Source: Clostridiaceae bacterium (GTDB lineage Bacteria > Bacillota > Clostridia > Saccharofermentanales > DTU023). From it: a stretch of DNA of 42,156 nt. The position numbers and the translations under genes are program-made. The stretch lies in the NCBI GenBank assembly GCA_012839385.1, contig DUNL01000286.1, forward strand, positions 1-42,156, given 5' to 3'. A model generated the notes under the pieces. That model worked only from the letters and a program-made list of their open reading frames with translations. It did not search any database and was not told the DNA's origin. Below, in pieces: positions 7,655 through 16,300 of the stretch (positions are counted from its first letter, which is position 1; every line of letters begins with the position of its first letter).

Positions 7655-8638
7655 CTATGTCGATACTCGCTCATAGTCTTTGGTTGGGGTAAGTTGAGAA
7701 ATAAGGATTCCTGCCAACATCAGAACACAGCCTAATATCTCTCTTCCGGACATTACTTCATTCAACAAAAGCCAGCCAAAAATGACAGACAAAGTCGATT
7801 CCTGTGATATGATCAGCGAAGCCTGAGCCGGCGGTACTTTTCTCTGTCCAATTATCTGGAGCGTAAAACCGATACCGGACGACAAGACACCGGAATAGAG
7901 AATAGGAGGAGCGGCATCCAACAGGGACTGCAAATTAGGCGTCTCAAGAGTAAACATCGGAACCAAAGAAATTAAACCTACCGCGAAAAACTGAGTCGCT
8001 GCCAACACGACACCGTCTACCATTGGTGAATAATGATTTAATACCAGAATATGTAGAGAATAAAAGAAAGCACACAACAAAATATACAGATCTCCTTTAG
8101 CAATAGAGAACCCTTCTGTAATGCTAAGGAAATAAAAACCAAATGTCGCCAGAACCACAGCCACCCAGTCAGCGACTCTGGTTTTGTGACGCAGAAAAAT
8201 ACCTAGCAGCGGTACCAGCACCACATACATAGCTGTAATAAAGCCGGCCTTACCTGTGGTTGTAAACTGGATACCATATTGCTGAGCGCTACTGGCTATA
8301 AAAAGTATAATACCGGCAAAAATACCACTATAAAGCTGAGGATGACGATCATACCAGGGCAACTCCGCTAGTGAGGATACACCTCGTTGAGCCAGGATCT
8401 GCTCCCTGTCCACTTTCTGAGTATATCCTCTTTTCCTCATGAAATAAATGACAGGTAAAAGAACGAAGCTACCCAGAAACATACGTACGCCATTATAGGT
8501 AAAGGGTCCGACATAGTCCATGCCAACACTTTGTGAGACAAAGGAAGCGCCCCAGATGATGGCGGTAATACAAAGTAGAAAAAGATGCAGGTAGGGCTTT
8601 TTTTGTTTTTTGGCGTTGACAGAATTATTTTTATTCAT
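7655..8638 (-). CDS. EamA/DMT-family transporter
   Basis: A 327-residue membrane protein of the drug/metabolite transporter superfamily (two EamA repeats, about ten membrane helices). The first repeat begins at LFLLCITAIIWGASFVSQSVG, the typical EamA opening, and the second ends with SLIISQESTLSVIFGWLLLNE, the usual Pro/Ser/Glu-containing repeat motif. A hydrophilic loop (about residues 67-95) lies between TM2 and TM3. Such proteins export amino acids or other metabolites; the substrate cannot be read from sequence. A TATAAT box lies only about a dozen bases upstream of the ATG and there is no Shine-Dalgarno, so the transcript is probably almost leaderless. The gene stands alone. Confidence 0.88.
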   Translation of the reverse strand: MNKNNSVNAKKQKKPYLHLFLLCITAIIWGASFVSQSVGMDYVGPFTYNGVRMFLGSFVLLPVIYFMRKRGYTQKVDREQILAQRGVSSLAELPWYDRHPQLYSGIFAGIILFIASSAQQYGIQFTTTGKAGFITAMYVVLVPLLGIFLRHKTRVADWVAVVLATFGFYFLSITEGFSIAKGDLYILLCAFFYSLHILVLNHYSPMVDGVVLAATQFFAVGLISLVPMFTLETPNLQSLLDAAPPILYSGVLSSGIGFTLQIIGQRKVPPAQASLIISQESTLSVIFGWLLLNEVMSGREILGCVLMLAGILISQLTPTKDYERVST

Positions 8639-8649
8639 AGGCTGTAGTC

Positions 8650-8679
8650 ATTATATCCTTGGGCAGTTTTAGCTTACAA
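8650..8679 (-). promoter_or_regulatory. EamA transporter promoter giving a near-leaderless mRNA
   Basis: On the minus strand TTGTAA (8674-8679) and a perfect TATAAT (8650-8655) are separated by 18 bases. The expected transcription start is near 8643, about five bases before the ATG, leaving no room for a ribosome binding site. Confidence 0.55.
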
Positions 8680-8778
8680 ATTCCCTTAGTGAATTATAGC
8701 CGAGTTTAGCCGGAACCGCCAACTAAATAATAAGCACCGTTTACTGTTTTGGAATCCCAGTGCATGATGCCAAAAAGT

Positions 8779-10554
8779 TTAAGCTCGGTCTTCCTGTGAT
8801 TGGGCTTCGTACATGGCGCGATAGATTCCGTTTATGGCAATCAGTTCGTCATGGGTACCCCGCTCAACGATATTTCCTTTGTCAAGAACTATTATCTGAT
8901 CAGCATGCCGAATTGTCGAAAGACGGTGAGCTATGATCAAAGTGGTTCGTCCCTTCTCCAACCTCCGCATGCCTTTTTGAATAGCAGCCTCGGTCTCTGA
9001 ATCTACGCTTGAAGTAGCCTCGTCCAAAACTAAAATCCGTGGATTATGCGCTAGAGCTCGAGCGAATGATATCAACTGGCGCTCACCCGAGGAAAAGCCG
9101 GTTCCCTTTTCTATTACCTCCGTGTCTAATCCGTTTTCCAAACGCTCCAGTAACATTTTACCTCCTACCTCAAGTAAAGCTCTTTTCGCGTCGTCCCGGC
9201 TGATGTCCTCTCTATTAAGAGTAATATTAGACAAAACAGTACCGGTAAAAAGGAAAGGATCTTGTAGGACTATGGCCATTTGTTTTCTAAAAGTTTTATA
9301 ATCCATATCCGCTAGAGAAACACCCTCAAAGAGAATTCTCCCTTGCTGCGGCTGATAGAAGGCAAACAATAAATTCATGATCGTACTCTTGCCCGAGCCG
9401 GTATGACCAACAAAAGCTACAGTCTGTCCCGGTTCCACCTGAAAATTAATATCCTTAAGGACAGCTTCCTCTTGGTACGCGAAAGTGACGTTTTCGAAAG
9501 CTATACTACCGGTAGCTAGTGGGGCATTTATCTTTCCTTCCTGAACAGTAGTCATATCCAGCAGTTCAAAAATGTGGTCAGCGGCGCTACGAGCGCGCTC
9601 TAAATCTCCGACCCTGGTCATAGCATTGTTTATTTGCGAGAAAAGGGTGAACATATAGTCAATGAATACATATAATGTTCCAATCGGAACCCAATATGCC
9701 GCGGATAAATGCCCATAACCAAAATACAAAAGGACGGCAGCCAACATTAGATATTGGAAAGTTGACGTCGCGTTATAAGCGCTATAACTGAAGAGTTTAG
9801 TTATATTCCTGCCCTGTTCATATGTTTGATCATTAATGGCGGAAAACTCTAAATAAATCTGCTTTTCCTTGCCAAGACTGGAAATAACTTCCATACCTTG
9901 AATGTTTTCATTGAGATTACTATTAAGCTCACTCAACTTGCGACGATAAATACGGTTATATTTAGCTGACTTACTTTTGAAGTCGCGGAAAATAATGTAT
10001 AAGAACGGCAGAGGTATCAGCGCGAGCAGCAATAAAGTAGGATCTATCAAAAACAAACTGATATAGATGCCCGCCGCGGAAATCCCCGCCATCATAAACT
10101 GAGCCAGAACAACTTGGTACAACACTCTGACAGCCTTCGTGTCATTAGTGATACGTGATACCACCTGTCCCGCGGGAAGCTGATCAAAGAACTCTACAGG
10201 AAGTTTTTGCACATGAGAGAAGGCATCTATCTGTATTCGCATGGCAATCTTATTGGCCGCCTTGTGTAAGAGCAAAGTGCTGAAATAACGCATTATAACA
10301 GAGATAAAAATCGTCCCCATATAGGCGGCCAGAACCAGAATAATAAAATCCACGCGTAAAGTTACATCCGCCTGTAATTCGTTGTCCAGGAGATATTTAA
10401 CCAGATATGGCGCCAAGAGATTTGAAGCTACAGCAAGTCCTGTTACCAGCAAGCCTTGCAAAAGAGTATACTTGGCCTTGAGGCTATATTTGAGCAGACG
10501 ATTTTGTCTACCGGAATCTTTTTTCACTTGTCTCGCGCTGTTTGACAAAGCCAT
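8779..10554 (-). CDS. ABC exporter half with canonical Walker B, degenerate signature
   Basis: This is the second half of a heterodimeric type IV ABC exporter (591 residues; six membrane helices followed by a nucleotide-binding domain). Walker A is GHTGSGKST and Walker B is ILVLDEATSSVD with the catalytic Glu. The switch is IIAHRLSTI. The signature reads FSSGERQ instead of LSGGQ. In characterised pairs such as TM287/288 one half carries a degenerate signature that faces the partner's non-catalytic Walker B, and that is the pattern here. The substrate is unknown; multidrug or peptide/lipid export are typical. The gene starts 25 bases after the partner's stop. I chose ATG 10554 behind AAAGGAG; a TTG at 10572 would add six residues. 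Confidence 0.92.
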   Translation of the reverse strand: MALSNSARQVKKDSGRQNRLLKYSLKAKYTLLQGLLVTGLAVASNLLAPYLVKYLLDNELQADVTLRVDFIILVLAAYMGTIFISVIMRYFSTLLLHKAANKIAMRIQIDAFSHVQKLPVEFFDQLPAGQVVSRITNDTKAVRVLYQVVLAQFMMAGISAAGIYISLFLIDPTLLLLALIPLPFLYIIFRDFKSKSAKYNRIYRRKLSELNSNLNENIQGMEVISSLGKEKQIYLEFSAINDQTYEQGRNITKLFSYSAYNATSTFQYLMLAAVLLYFGYGHLSAAYWVPIGTLYVFIDYMFTLFSQINNAMTRVGDLERARSAADHIFELLDMTTVQEGKINAPLATGSIAFENVTFAYQEEAVLKDINFQVEPGQTVAFVGHTGSGKSTIMNLLFAFYQPQQGRILFEGVSLADMDYKTFRKQMAIVLQDPFLFTGTVLSNITLNREDISRDDAKRALLEVGGKMLLERLENGLDTEVIEKGTGFSSGERQLISFARALAHNPRILVLDEATSSVDSETEAAIQKGMRRLEKGRTTLIIAHRLSTIRHADQIIVLDKGNIVERGTHDELIAINGIYRAMYEAQSQEDRA

Positions 10555-10578
10555 CCTCTCCTTTACCCACAAATCCGC

Positions 10579-12573
10579 CTATCCCATATTCCTTTTGACT
10601 TGACTTTCTTGTTCCAGTTTCTGCCGTTGGTACTGCCTTTTATACCAACCACCCTTAGCTAGTAATTCCTTATGGGTTCCCCGCTCTGTAATCCTCCCTT
10701 CATCGAGAACCAGAATCAAATCAGAATGCATAATAGAAGAGATACGGTGCGAACTGATCAAAGTGGTACGTCCAAATCTTTTTTTCTTCAAAGCTTTTAA
10801 AACAGTCTCTTCTGTTGTTGCGTCTACCGCGGACAGACAGTCATCTAAAACAAGAATCTCCGGATCCTTCAGCAGAGCGCGAGCGATTGTAATACGTTGT
10901 TTTTGACCACCTGAAAGGGCTATACCTTTTTCACCGGCTAATGTATCCAGCCCCTGCGGCAATTGTTCCAGATCTTTGCGGAAATCCGCCAGATCTATAG
11001 CTTCTTCTATAGAAATACCGGGAGAATCAATATTTTTCGTTACTTTTAGTAGCGAATTTTCAGTTGTTCTACTGCCGATCGGGACCGTTTTTCCTGTATT
11101 TTTCTCTCCGTCTTTGGGAACAGCGGTCATCCTAGCTCGGGAACTAAGCGGTAACGCCTTCGCCTCCAATTCCTGAAGACCCAGTTTATTTTCCGGGTCA
11201 ATAACGGGACGATAAGAGATCTTCTCTATCCCTTCCCGTTCAAGAGAAGAGGCAACACCGACAGGAGCTCCTAGCTCAATATTGGCACGTATAGTACGAG
11301 AAAAGAGGAAAGGGTGTTGCGGCACATAGCCGATCGCCGCTCGCAGGCTTTCACGAGAATAAGCTTGCAGCGGTTTATCTCCTAAATAGATTTTACCTTC
11401 AGCCTGAGGATAAAAGCGTAGTAATTGTTTTAGCAATGTCGTTTTGCCGCTGCCAACTTTCCCTACCACGCCTAGAGTTTGCCCGGGTTCTAAAATGAAA
11501 CTGATATCATGAAGCGCCGGCTTTGTTTCCTCCGGATAAGTAAAGCTGAGCTTGTCAAAAATAATCGCCCCTCCACCCGTGTACTCTTCAGATTCCGGAT
11601 CATATACCACATCTTCAGGATAGGCTAAGAGCTCTAGAATTCGTTCCATAGAAGCCGAGGCCTGCTGTGAAACATTGATAAACTCTCCAACTGCCAACAT
11701 AGGCCAATTCAGCATATCAAGATAAAAGAGAAACGAAACCAGGCTGCCAGGACTCAATTGTCGCTTGGCTATTAAATAGGCTCCATAAGCAAGGGCTATG
11801 GTATGACTGATTCCGGAAACCAAACGAGATATCGGGCCGAAGAAAGCGCCCATTCTTATTAGGGCCATATTCTTATCGTAAAGGTTCTGGGCCGTTTTGA
11901 CGAAATCTCTTATCTCTTCATCACTTTTATCGTAAGCTCTGATCACCCTTACCGCGGCAATGTTTTCCAGGACCTTTTCATTCATATTGTCAAAGGCATG
12001 TTGAGCCTCATAAAAACGTTCATACAATACTCTCCCGATCAGTTTGGAGAAATAGATCAAGCAGGTGAGTGGAAGAACAGAGACTAGGGTCAACTTCCAC
12101 GAGACAGCAAAGACCATAATAGTGATCAAAGCCAAGGGAAAGATAGTAGCATCAAGCAGTGACATTATGCCGTAGCCTGCCATATCAGCGATAGCGTCAA
12201 CATCGTTAGTTGCCTTGCCCATCAGGCTACCGGTCGAGTTTTTGGCGAAAAAGGGAGGACTTTGTCTGAGATATTTAGTTACCAACAAACGTCTGGCTGC
12301 CCGTCCAATTTCATCACTGCCCAAAAAAACTAAATATTGCCAGATAAAATTAATCAGATACATTAATAATATCAGCACAAACAAGACAGCAATGTAGCTA
12401 TAGAAGGTGTTTAGCTTAATCGCACCGGAAATAATTAAATCCGCTAAATAGCCTGTAGCCCATGGCGGTACCAGCACCAGAGCGTTGCTCAGGAAAACTG
12501 TCAAAGTAGCTACCAGATATGTTTTGCCAAAATCTTTTAAAAACCAGGCAAACTGGTCATACAATCTCTTCAC
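10579..12573 (-). CDS. ABC exporter half with non-catalytic Walker B and an insertion
   Basis: This is the first half of the heterodimeric ABC exporter (664 residues against about 580 for relatives). Walker A is GKVGSGKTT and the signature LSGGQKQR is intact. Walker B reads ILVLDDCLSAVD, with Asp in place of the catalytic Glu, marking the non-hydrolysing site. Roughly residues 440-525, between ANIELGAP after the Q-loop and the segment leading to the signature, form a hydrophilic insertion of about 85 residues rich in Ser, Thr, Lys and Glu. The helical subdomain normally bridges this gap in about 25 residues. The start is GTG at 12573 after GAGGGGGGCGAA. It is transcribed with the partner just downstream, and possibly from nagB, 104 bases upstream. 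Confidence 0.92.
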   Translation of the reverse strand: MKRLYDQFAWFLKDFGKTYLVATLTVFLSNALVLVPPWATGYLADLIISGAIKLNTFYSYIAVLFVLILLMYLINFIWQYLVFLGSDEIGRAARRLLVTKYLRQSPPFFAKNSTGSLMGKATNDVDAIADMAGYGIMSLLDATIFPLALITIMVFAVSWKLTLVSVLPLTCLIYFSKLIGRVLYERFYEAQHAFDNMNEKVLENIAAVRVIRAYDKSDEEIRDFVKTAQNLYDKNMALIRMGAFFGPISRLVSGISHTIALAYGAYLIAKRQLSPGSLVSFLFYLDMLNWPMLAVGEFINVSQQASASMERILELLAYPEDVVYDPESEEYTGGGAIIFDKLSFTYPEETKPALHDISFILEPGQTLGVVGKVGSGKTTLLKQLLRFYPQAEGKIYLGDKPLQAYSRESLRAAIGYVPQHPFLFSRTIRANIELGAPVGVASSLEREGIEKISYRPVIDPENKLGLQELEAKALPLSSRARMTAVPKDGEKNTGKTVPIGSRTTENSLLKVTKNIDSPGISIEEAIDLADFRKDLEQLPQGLDTLAGEKGIALSGGQKQRITIARALLKDPEILVLDDCLSAVDATTEETVLKALKKKRFGRTTLISSHRISSIMHSDLILVLDEGRITERGTHKELLAKGGWYKRQYQRQKLEQESQVKRNMG

Positions 12574-12677
12574 TTCGCCCCCCTCAATTTTGCCGGACTT
12601 TTTTATTTTCTCACAAAAATCAGGGATTGAAAATAAGCAAGAGGATGTGTTAAGCTCCGAGACTAGAAATGCGCGGA

Positions 12678-13433
12678 CTATTCTTTCGAAACCTTGAAGT
12701 CTGACATTTTACCGAAGACATCCGCCGTTGCTATCAGCTTTACATTGGGATGTAGCTGTAGTATCGAAACCGGACAGCGCGGAGTTACTTCGCCCGCGAT
12801 CATGCCATAAATAGCTTCCGCTTTGCGTTCACCGTTTGCCAACATAATAATACATTTCGCGCTCAAGATACCTCGCATACCCATGGAAATGGCAAAGCGT
12901 GGCGTGTCTGACTCGTCCTTAAAAAAACGAGAATTAACCTTTATTGTTTCATCGGTAAGCTTGGCTAAGTGAGTATTGGCTATGAAGCGATGTTCATCAG
13001 GCTCATTAAATGCTATATGACCATTCTCGCCAACACCTAAGACTTGAATATCCGCGCCTCCCAGAAAATCAATTAGCTCATCGTACATCTTACAGTAAGC
13101 TTCAACATCTTCTGTCAGACCATCCGGAACAAATGTCGCTTCCATGTCTATATTGATATGATCAAATAGGCAATTATTCATATAGTAACGATAACTTTGT
13201 TCATGGGCGCCTGACAGACCGCAATATTCGTCCAGATTAATTGTCGTAACCTGTGAAAAATCCAGAGCCTCTTCTTCATGCATACGCACCAGTTCAGCAT
13301 ACATACCCATAGGTGTTGAGCCGGTAGGTAATCCCAGAACAGAGTCCGGTACCAGACGTATCTGTGCCGCTACCAGTCTAGCCGCGTACAAACTCATTTC
13401 TTTATAATCTTTTACTTTAATAATCTCGATCAT
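12678..13433 (-). CDS. nagB: Glucosamine-6-phosphate deaminase NagB
   Basis: NagB converts glucosamine 6-phosphate to fructose 6-phosphate and ammonia, linking amino-sugar catabolism to glycolysis. Family motifs are present: GLPTGSTPMGMY (phosphate loop), TINLDEYCGL (catalytic Asp), and VLGVGENGHIAFNEP with the ring-opening histidine and following Glu. It has 251 residues, like the shorter Gram-positive enzymes. I chose ATG 13433 because AGGAGAG lies eight bases upstream; a TTG seven codons earlier overlaps that site. No nagA or GlcNAc transporter is adjacent. The next minus-strand gene upstream encodes a small zinc-ribbon membrane protein. Confidence 0.95.
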   Translation of the reverse strand: MIEIIKVKDYKEMSLYAARLVAAQIRLVPDSVLGLPTGSTPMGMYAELVRMHEEEALDFSQVTTINLDEYCGLSGAHEQSYRYYMNNCLFDHINIDMEATFVPDGLTEDVEAYCKMYDELIDFLGGADIQVLGVGENGHIAFNEPDEHRFIANTHLAKLTDETIKVNSRFFKDESDTPRFAISMGMRGILSAKCIIMLANGERKAEAIYGMIAGEVTPRCPVSILQLHPNVKLIATADVFGKMSDFKVSKE

Positions 13434-13519
13434 GGAAAACTCTCCTTTCCTCAAGGAGCATTATATACAAGCAATTATACTCCCCGCGGGTAGAATATAT
13501 TGTTTACTCTATAAAAATC

Positions 13520-13795
13520 TTATTTTTGATCTATTTCCTTTTTACAGTTAGGGCAAGCAAAGGATTTGCCGTTTATTTTCGCGACCTTGGAGGCCATCGC
13601 GCTACCGCAATACGGGCAGGAGCAAAGTTTAACTCGTATATAAAACCCGACTAAAAAAACGGCCAAACCGACCCAGACCATATATTTAAATCTGACGGAG
13701 TTAAGACTGAGAATTACAATAGCGCAAGCGACAACATACAAGAGCATACTCACCCTGACTGCCCAAATCGGAATGGATTTTCTCTCTTCTTTCAT
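13520..13795 (-). CDS. Small membrane protein with C-terminal zinc ribbon
   Basis: A 91-residue protein of unknown function. Two hydrophobic stretches (about residues 11-32 and 40-58) form a membrane hairpin, followed by CPYC and CPNC pairs that make a rubredoxin-like zinc ribbon. The ribbon would face the cytoplasm by the positive-inside rule (KEERK at the N-terminus, RVK before the ribbon). ATG 13795 is preceded by GGGGAGGAAAT, a strong ribosome binding site, which decides the start and supports a real gene. It lies upstream of nagB with an 86-base gap. Similar small proteins occur in Clostridia, but I do not recognise a named family. Confidence 0.75.
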   Translation of the reverse strand: MKEERKSIPIWAVRVSMLLYVVACAIVILSLNSVRFKYMVWVGLAVFLVGFYIRVKLCSCPYCGSAMASKVAKINGKSFACPNCKKEIDQK

Positions 13796-13956
13796 ATTTC
13801 CTCCCCAATAACGCAACTAATCAGACTCTGAAGATTGGGTTATAATAAAGTCATAGTTCTGTGACTGGTATAGTGCCGGCTACGATTTCTAATATATTTA
13901 TTATCACACTTTTTACAGGATAATAACAATAGAGCGCTGGCACAGACGCAGAATAA

Positions 13957-14012
13957 TATTCGGATACATGTTTGTGTCGTCCTTAGTTATTACGAACAAA
14001 ACTATCCGAATA
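13957..14012 (+). promoter_or_regulatory. Stable leader hairpin upstream of the DsrE-dtd genes
   Basis: TATTCGGATA (13957-13966) and TATCCGAATA (14003-14012) are perfectly complementary. Inside, TTTGTGTCGT pairs with ACGAACAAA with one bulge. A second short stem, TAGCG/CGCTA, follows immediately before the ribosome binding site. The element is in the probable leader of the DsrE-like gene. There is no U-tract, so it is not a terminator; it may be an mRNA-stabilising or regulatory structure. Confidence 0.45.
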
Positions 14013-14044
14013 GCGTTCGCTAAATAATTTGAGAGGTTTGCAAA

Positions 14045-14383
14045 ATGAGAAAAATTTTATTTTACGCTATGCAAGGGAAAAAGATGTGTTTCTTACATGT
14101 GTTAATGAATGCCTTACAATTAACTGAAGTAGGGCACGAAGTAAGAATTGTCTTTGAAGGAGAGTCCGTAAAACTACCTTCAGTATTGGCTGAAGAGAAA
14201 AACAAGCTATATTCGAAGGCGAATGAAAAGGGTTTAATAGCCGGGATCTGCTTGGCTTGCTCCGCGCAGCTGGGCGTATTGGAGGCTAATAAAGCTCTCG
14301 ATTTGCCTTTGCTGGATGACTTGAATGGTCATGCCGGTATCTTACCTTTTCTAAAAGAAGATTACGAGGTCATCTGGGCATGA
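14045..14383 (+). CDS. DsrE-like small protein
   Basis: A 112-residue soluble protein with the DsrE/DsrF-type pattern. A beta-strand start (KILFYAMQGK) precedes a helix with LHVLMNALQLTEVGHEVRIVFEGES, where the last part is the second strand. Near residues 73-78 is a Cys-containing ICLACS segment, at the place where the family has its active or sulfur-carrying cysteine. DsrE-fold proteins often handle sulfur transfer or act as regulators, but the catalytic role here is unproven. GAGAGG precedes the ATG by eight bases. Its stop codon overlaps the start of dtd (ATGA), so the two are translationally coupled, which hints at a link to tRNA quality control or simply shared transcription. Confidence 0.75.
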   Translation: MRKILFYAMQGKKMCFLHVLMNALQLTEVGHEVRIVFEGESVKLPSVLAEEKNKLYSKANEKGLIAGICLACSAQLGVLEANKALDLPLLDDLNGHAGILPFLKEDYEVIWA

Positions 14384-14829
14384 GAGCACTAATCCAACGC
14401 GTGTCTTCAGCTCATGTAGAAATAGAGGAACAAATAGTTGGTAGCATAGGACAGGGTTTTGTAATTTTGTTGGGTGTGGGCCGTGAGGATGACAGTCGCT
14501 GCTGCGCTAAACTCTGGCATAAGATTAACAATCTTCGTCTCTTTGAGGATGATGAGGGGAAAACTAATCTAAACCTTGATCAGGTAGCGGGTGAGGTTTT
14601 GATTATTTCGCAATTTACACTTTTCGCGGATTGTAAAAAAGGAAATCGACCCAGTTTTTATGCCTCCGCCCCCCCGGAACAGGGCGAACTGTTATATGAT
14701 CAGTTCGTAGCTTTGGCCAGAGCCAGCCTCGGGAATAGGGTAGCTACGGGCAAATTTGGAGCTAGCATGGATGTGCATCTCGTAAACCATGGACCTTTTA
14801 CCATCTGGCTTGACACTGAAGATCTTTAG
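14380..14829 (+). CDS. dtd: D-aminoacyl-tRNA deacylase Dtd
   Basis: Dtd removes D-amino acids (and glycine from mischarged tRNA-Ala) from tRNA. The 149-residue length is typical. The MRALIQRVSSAHVEI start, the SQFTLFADCKKGNRPSF motif (Ser-Gln-x-Thr active-site region) and the C-terminal NHGPFTIWLD with the Gly-cis-Pro motif are all present. The gene overlaps the DsrE-like gene by four bases. In many Firmicutes dtd follows relA; here it does not. An inverted repeat just after the stop is the likely terminator. Confidence 0.95.
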   Translation: MRALIQRVSSAHVEIEEQIVGSIGQGFVILLGVGREDDSRCCAKLWHKINNLRLFEDDEGKTNLNLDQVAGEVLIISQFTLFADCKKGNRPSFYASAPPEQGELLYDQFVALARASLGNRVATGKFGASMDVHLVNHGPFTIWLDTEDL

Positions 14830-14845
14830 TATTATGAATCCCCTG

Positions 14846-14880
14846 ATACTGAGTGGCTTGGTTAAGAACGTACTCAGTAT
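14846..14880 (+). terminator. Terminator after dtd
   Basis: ATACTGAGT (14846-14854) pairs with ACTCAGTAT (14872-14880), followed by a T-rich TGTGATTGTTTTG. It lies 17 bases after the dtd stop codon and before the convergent ispE. Confidence 0.55.
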
Positions 14881-14905
14881 TGTGATTGTTTTGTTGTAAA
14901 TACTA

Positions 14906-15835
14906 TTATCTGAGGGCTCGCCTTAATTGGGTAGCAATAAATTTATTCTTTTTTTGGGGGGCGCTTTTAAGCGTGTCTAAAGCTTGATCGCGGCGCTCCT
15001 CACTTTCATAGATCGCAAAAAATACCGGTCCGGATCCAGTCATTTGAACCATTGTCGCGTCTGTTTCTAATAGATGATATTTTAGTGTTTCAAAATGCTG
15101 ACGGTGTGGGTTATGTAAATTAGAAAATACATTATGGGCTGACCTACTGATATCTGGCAGATTTTGCTGTTCTATGGCCTGAAGTAAGCTATCCGTGTCG
15201 GGTCTTTTCCAAGGCCGCGCCAGCGCATCTAACTCCGCATATGCTTGCGCTGTTGAGATTTGGAACTCAGGTAATGCCAGGATTATAGGCCAGGGAGGTA
15301 ATTCTCTCAGGGCTTCCACCACTTCTCCAATACCCCGGCAACGAGCGGTGCCGCCCCGCAAACAGAAGGGAACATCAGCGCCTATTTGTGTCGCAGTTTC
15401 AATAAGCTCATAATCAGTTAACGCTTTAGCTGGGAGCTTGTTTCCTAGGGCGAGTTTATTCAAAGACCGTAATACAGACGCGGCATCCGTGCTACCGCCA
15501 CCCAAACCAGCTCCTAAGGGTATTCTCTTTTTGAGCTCAATGACAATATCTATGCCGGTCGCTCCTGTTTTTTCGCACCACAGTTTGGCAGCTCGCGCGG
15601 CGGTATTAGTGTCATCAAGAGGAACATTACTATCGCCAGATAATTTAATCTGAGCTGATTTTCTTGCAGAACAAGAAAATGGCATCACTTCAATAGTGAT
15701 GCCATCAGCAAGCGATATTGTCTGCATTACGCTGTCAATATTATGGTAACCGTCTTTTCTGCGTTCAATCACATCTAAGGAGAGATTGATTTTCGCATAT
15801 GCTTGATCCCGGATTGTTACGGGAGAGGGAGACAT
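14906..15835 (-). CDS. ispE: 4-diphosphocytidyl-2-C-methyl-D-erythritol kinase IspE
   Basis: IspE is the fourth enzyme of the MEP isoprenoid pathway and phosphorylates CDP-methylerythritol. This 309-residue GHMP kinase shows AYAKINLSLDV at the N-terminus, the ATP-binding PLGAGLGGGSTDAASVL motif, and GADVPFCLRGG. Its C-terminal GHMP motif reads VQMTGSGPVFFAIY. The start ATG lies three bases after the veg stop codon, with no distinct Shine-Dalgarno, which suggests translational coupling. The veg-ispE order is the same as in Bacillus subtilis, apart from the missing sspF. Confidence 0.95.
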   Translation of the reverse strand: MSPSPVTIRDQAYAKINLSLDVIERRKDGYHNIDSVMQTISLADGITIEVMPFSCSARKSAQIKLSGDSNVPLDDTNTAARAAKLWCEKTGATGIDIVIELKKRIPLGAGLGGGSTDAASVLRSLNKLALGNKLPAKALTDYELIETATQIGADVPFCLRGGTARCRGIGEVVEALRELPPWPIILALPEFQISTAQAYAELDALARPWKRPDTDSLLQAIEQQNLPDISRSAHNVFSNLHNPHRQHFETLKYHLLETDATMVQMTGSGPVFFAIYESEERRDQALDTLKSAPQKKNKFIATQLRRALR

Positions 15836-15838
15836 AGG

Positions 15839-16126
15839 CTATGAAACTGCCTGTGTTTTACAAACGCTGTCTGTAGCGTCTAGTTCTTTATCGAAGCGTA
15901 TTTCTACAACTTTTGTCAATACGTCAACATAACTAAACGAAACATATTCGTCATAAGCTGATGTAACCGGACAACGTACAGTAAATACATTAGACGAACA
16001 TGTGTCCAGATATCCTTCATGAATTATTGTGCGTTTTCTACCGCCTTTGGATTTGAGCCAAATCTTGCGCCCAATACGTTCTTCCAGACCATCACGACAG
16101 ATCCTCAGATCAGATTTTTCGATCAA
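15839..16126 (-). CDS. veg: Veg family protein
   Basis: A 95-residue member of the Veg family, known in Bacillus for effects on biofilm matrix gene expression. The N-terminus has the family's GxRIxLKxxGGRKRT pattern (EERIGRKIWLKSKGGRKRT), followed by a compact beta-barrel ending in SYVDVLTKVVEI, as in other Veg proteins. I chose a TTG start at 16126 because GAGGTGA lies five bases upstream. An earlier TTG at 16147 has no such site and would overlap the ribosome binding site. A consensus-like promoter precedes it. The gene is followed directly by ispE. Confidence 0.9.
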   Translation of the reverse strand: MIEKSDLRICRDGLEERIGRKIWLKSKGGRKRTIIHEGYLDTCSSNVFTVRCPVTSAYDEYVSFSYVDVLTKVVEIRFDKELDATDSVCKTQAVS

Positions 16127-16174
16127 TATTATCACCTCGGAACTCAATTATTTTTACGGTATTTCATATAATGA

Positions 16175-16203
16175 ATTGTACTCGAAAATGGCCAAAAAAT
16201 CAA
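16175..16203 (-). promoter_or_regulatory. veg promoter
   Basis: On the minus strand TTGATT (16198-16203) and TACAAT (16175-16180) are separated by exactly 17 bases. The -10 TACAAT is the same as I recall for the strong B. subtilis veg promoter. It should drive veg and ispE. Confidence 0.7.
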
Positions 16204-16300
16204 GTAGCCTCAGCTAACTCAAAGTCACTGTGTTGCCCTTATCATGGGATTATTAACTTTAGATTTTTAATATATTCGCGGCAAGTAAAATTCGTATAAT

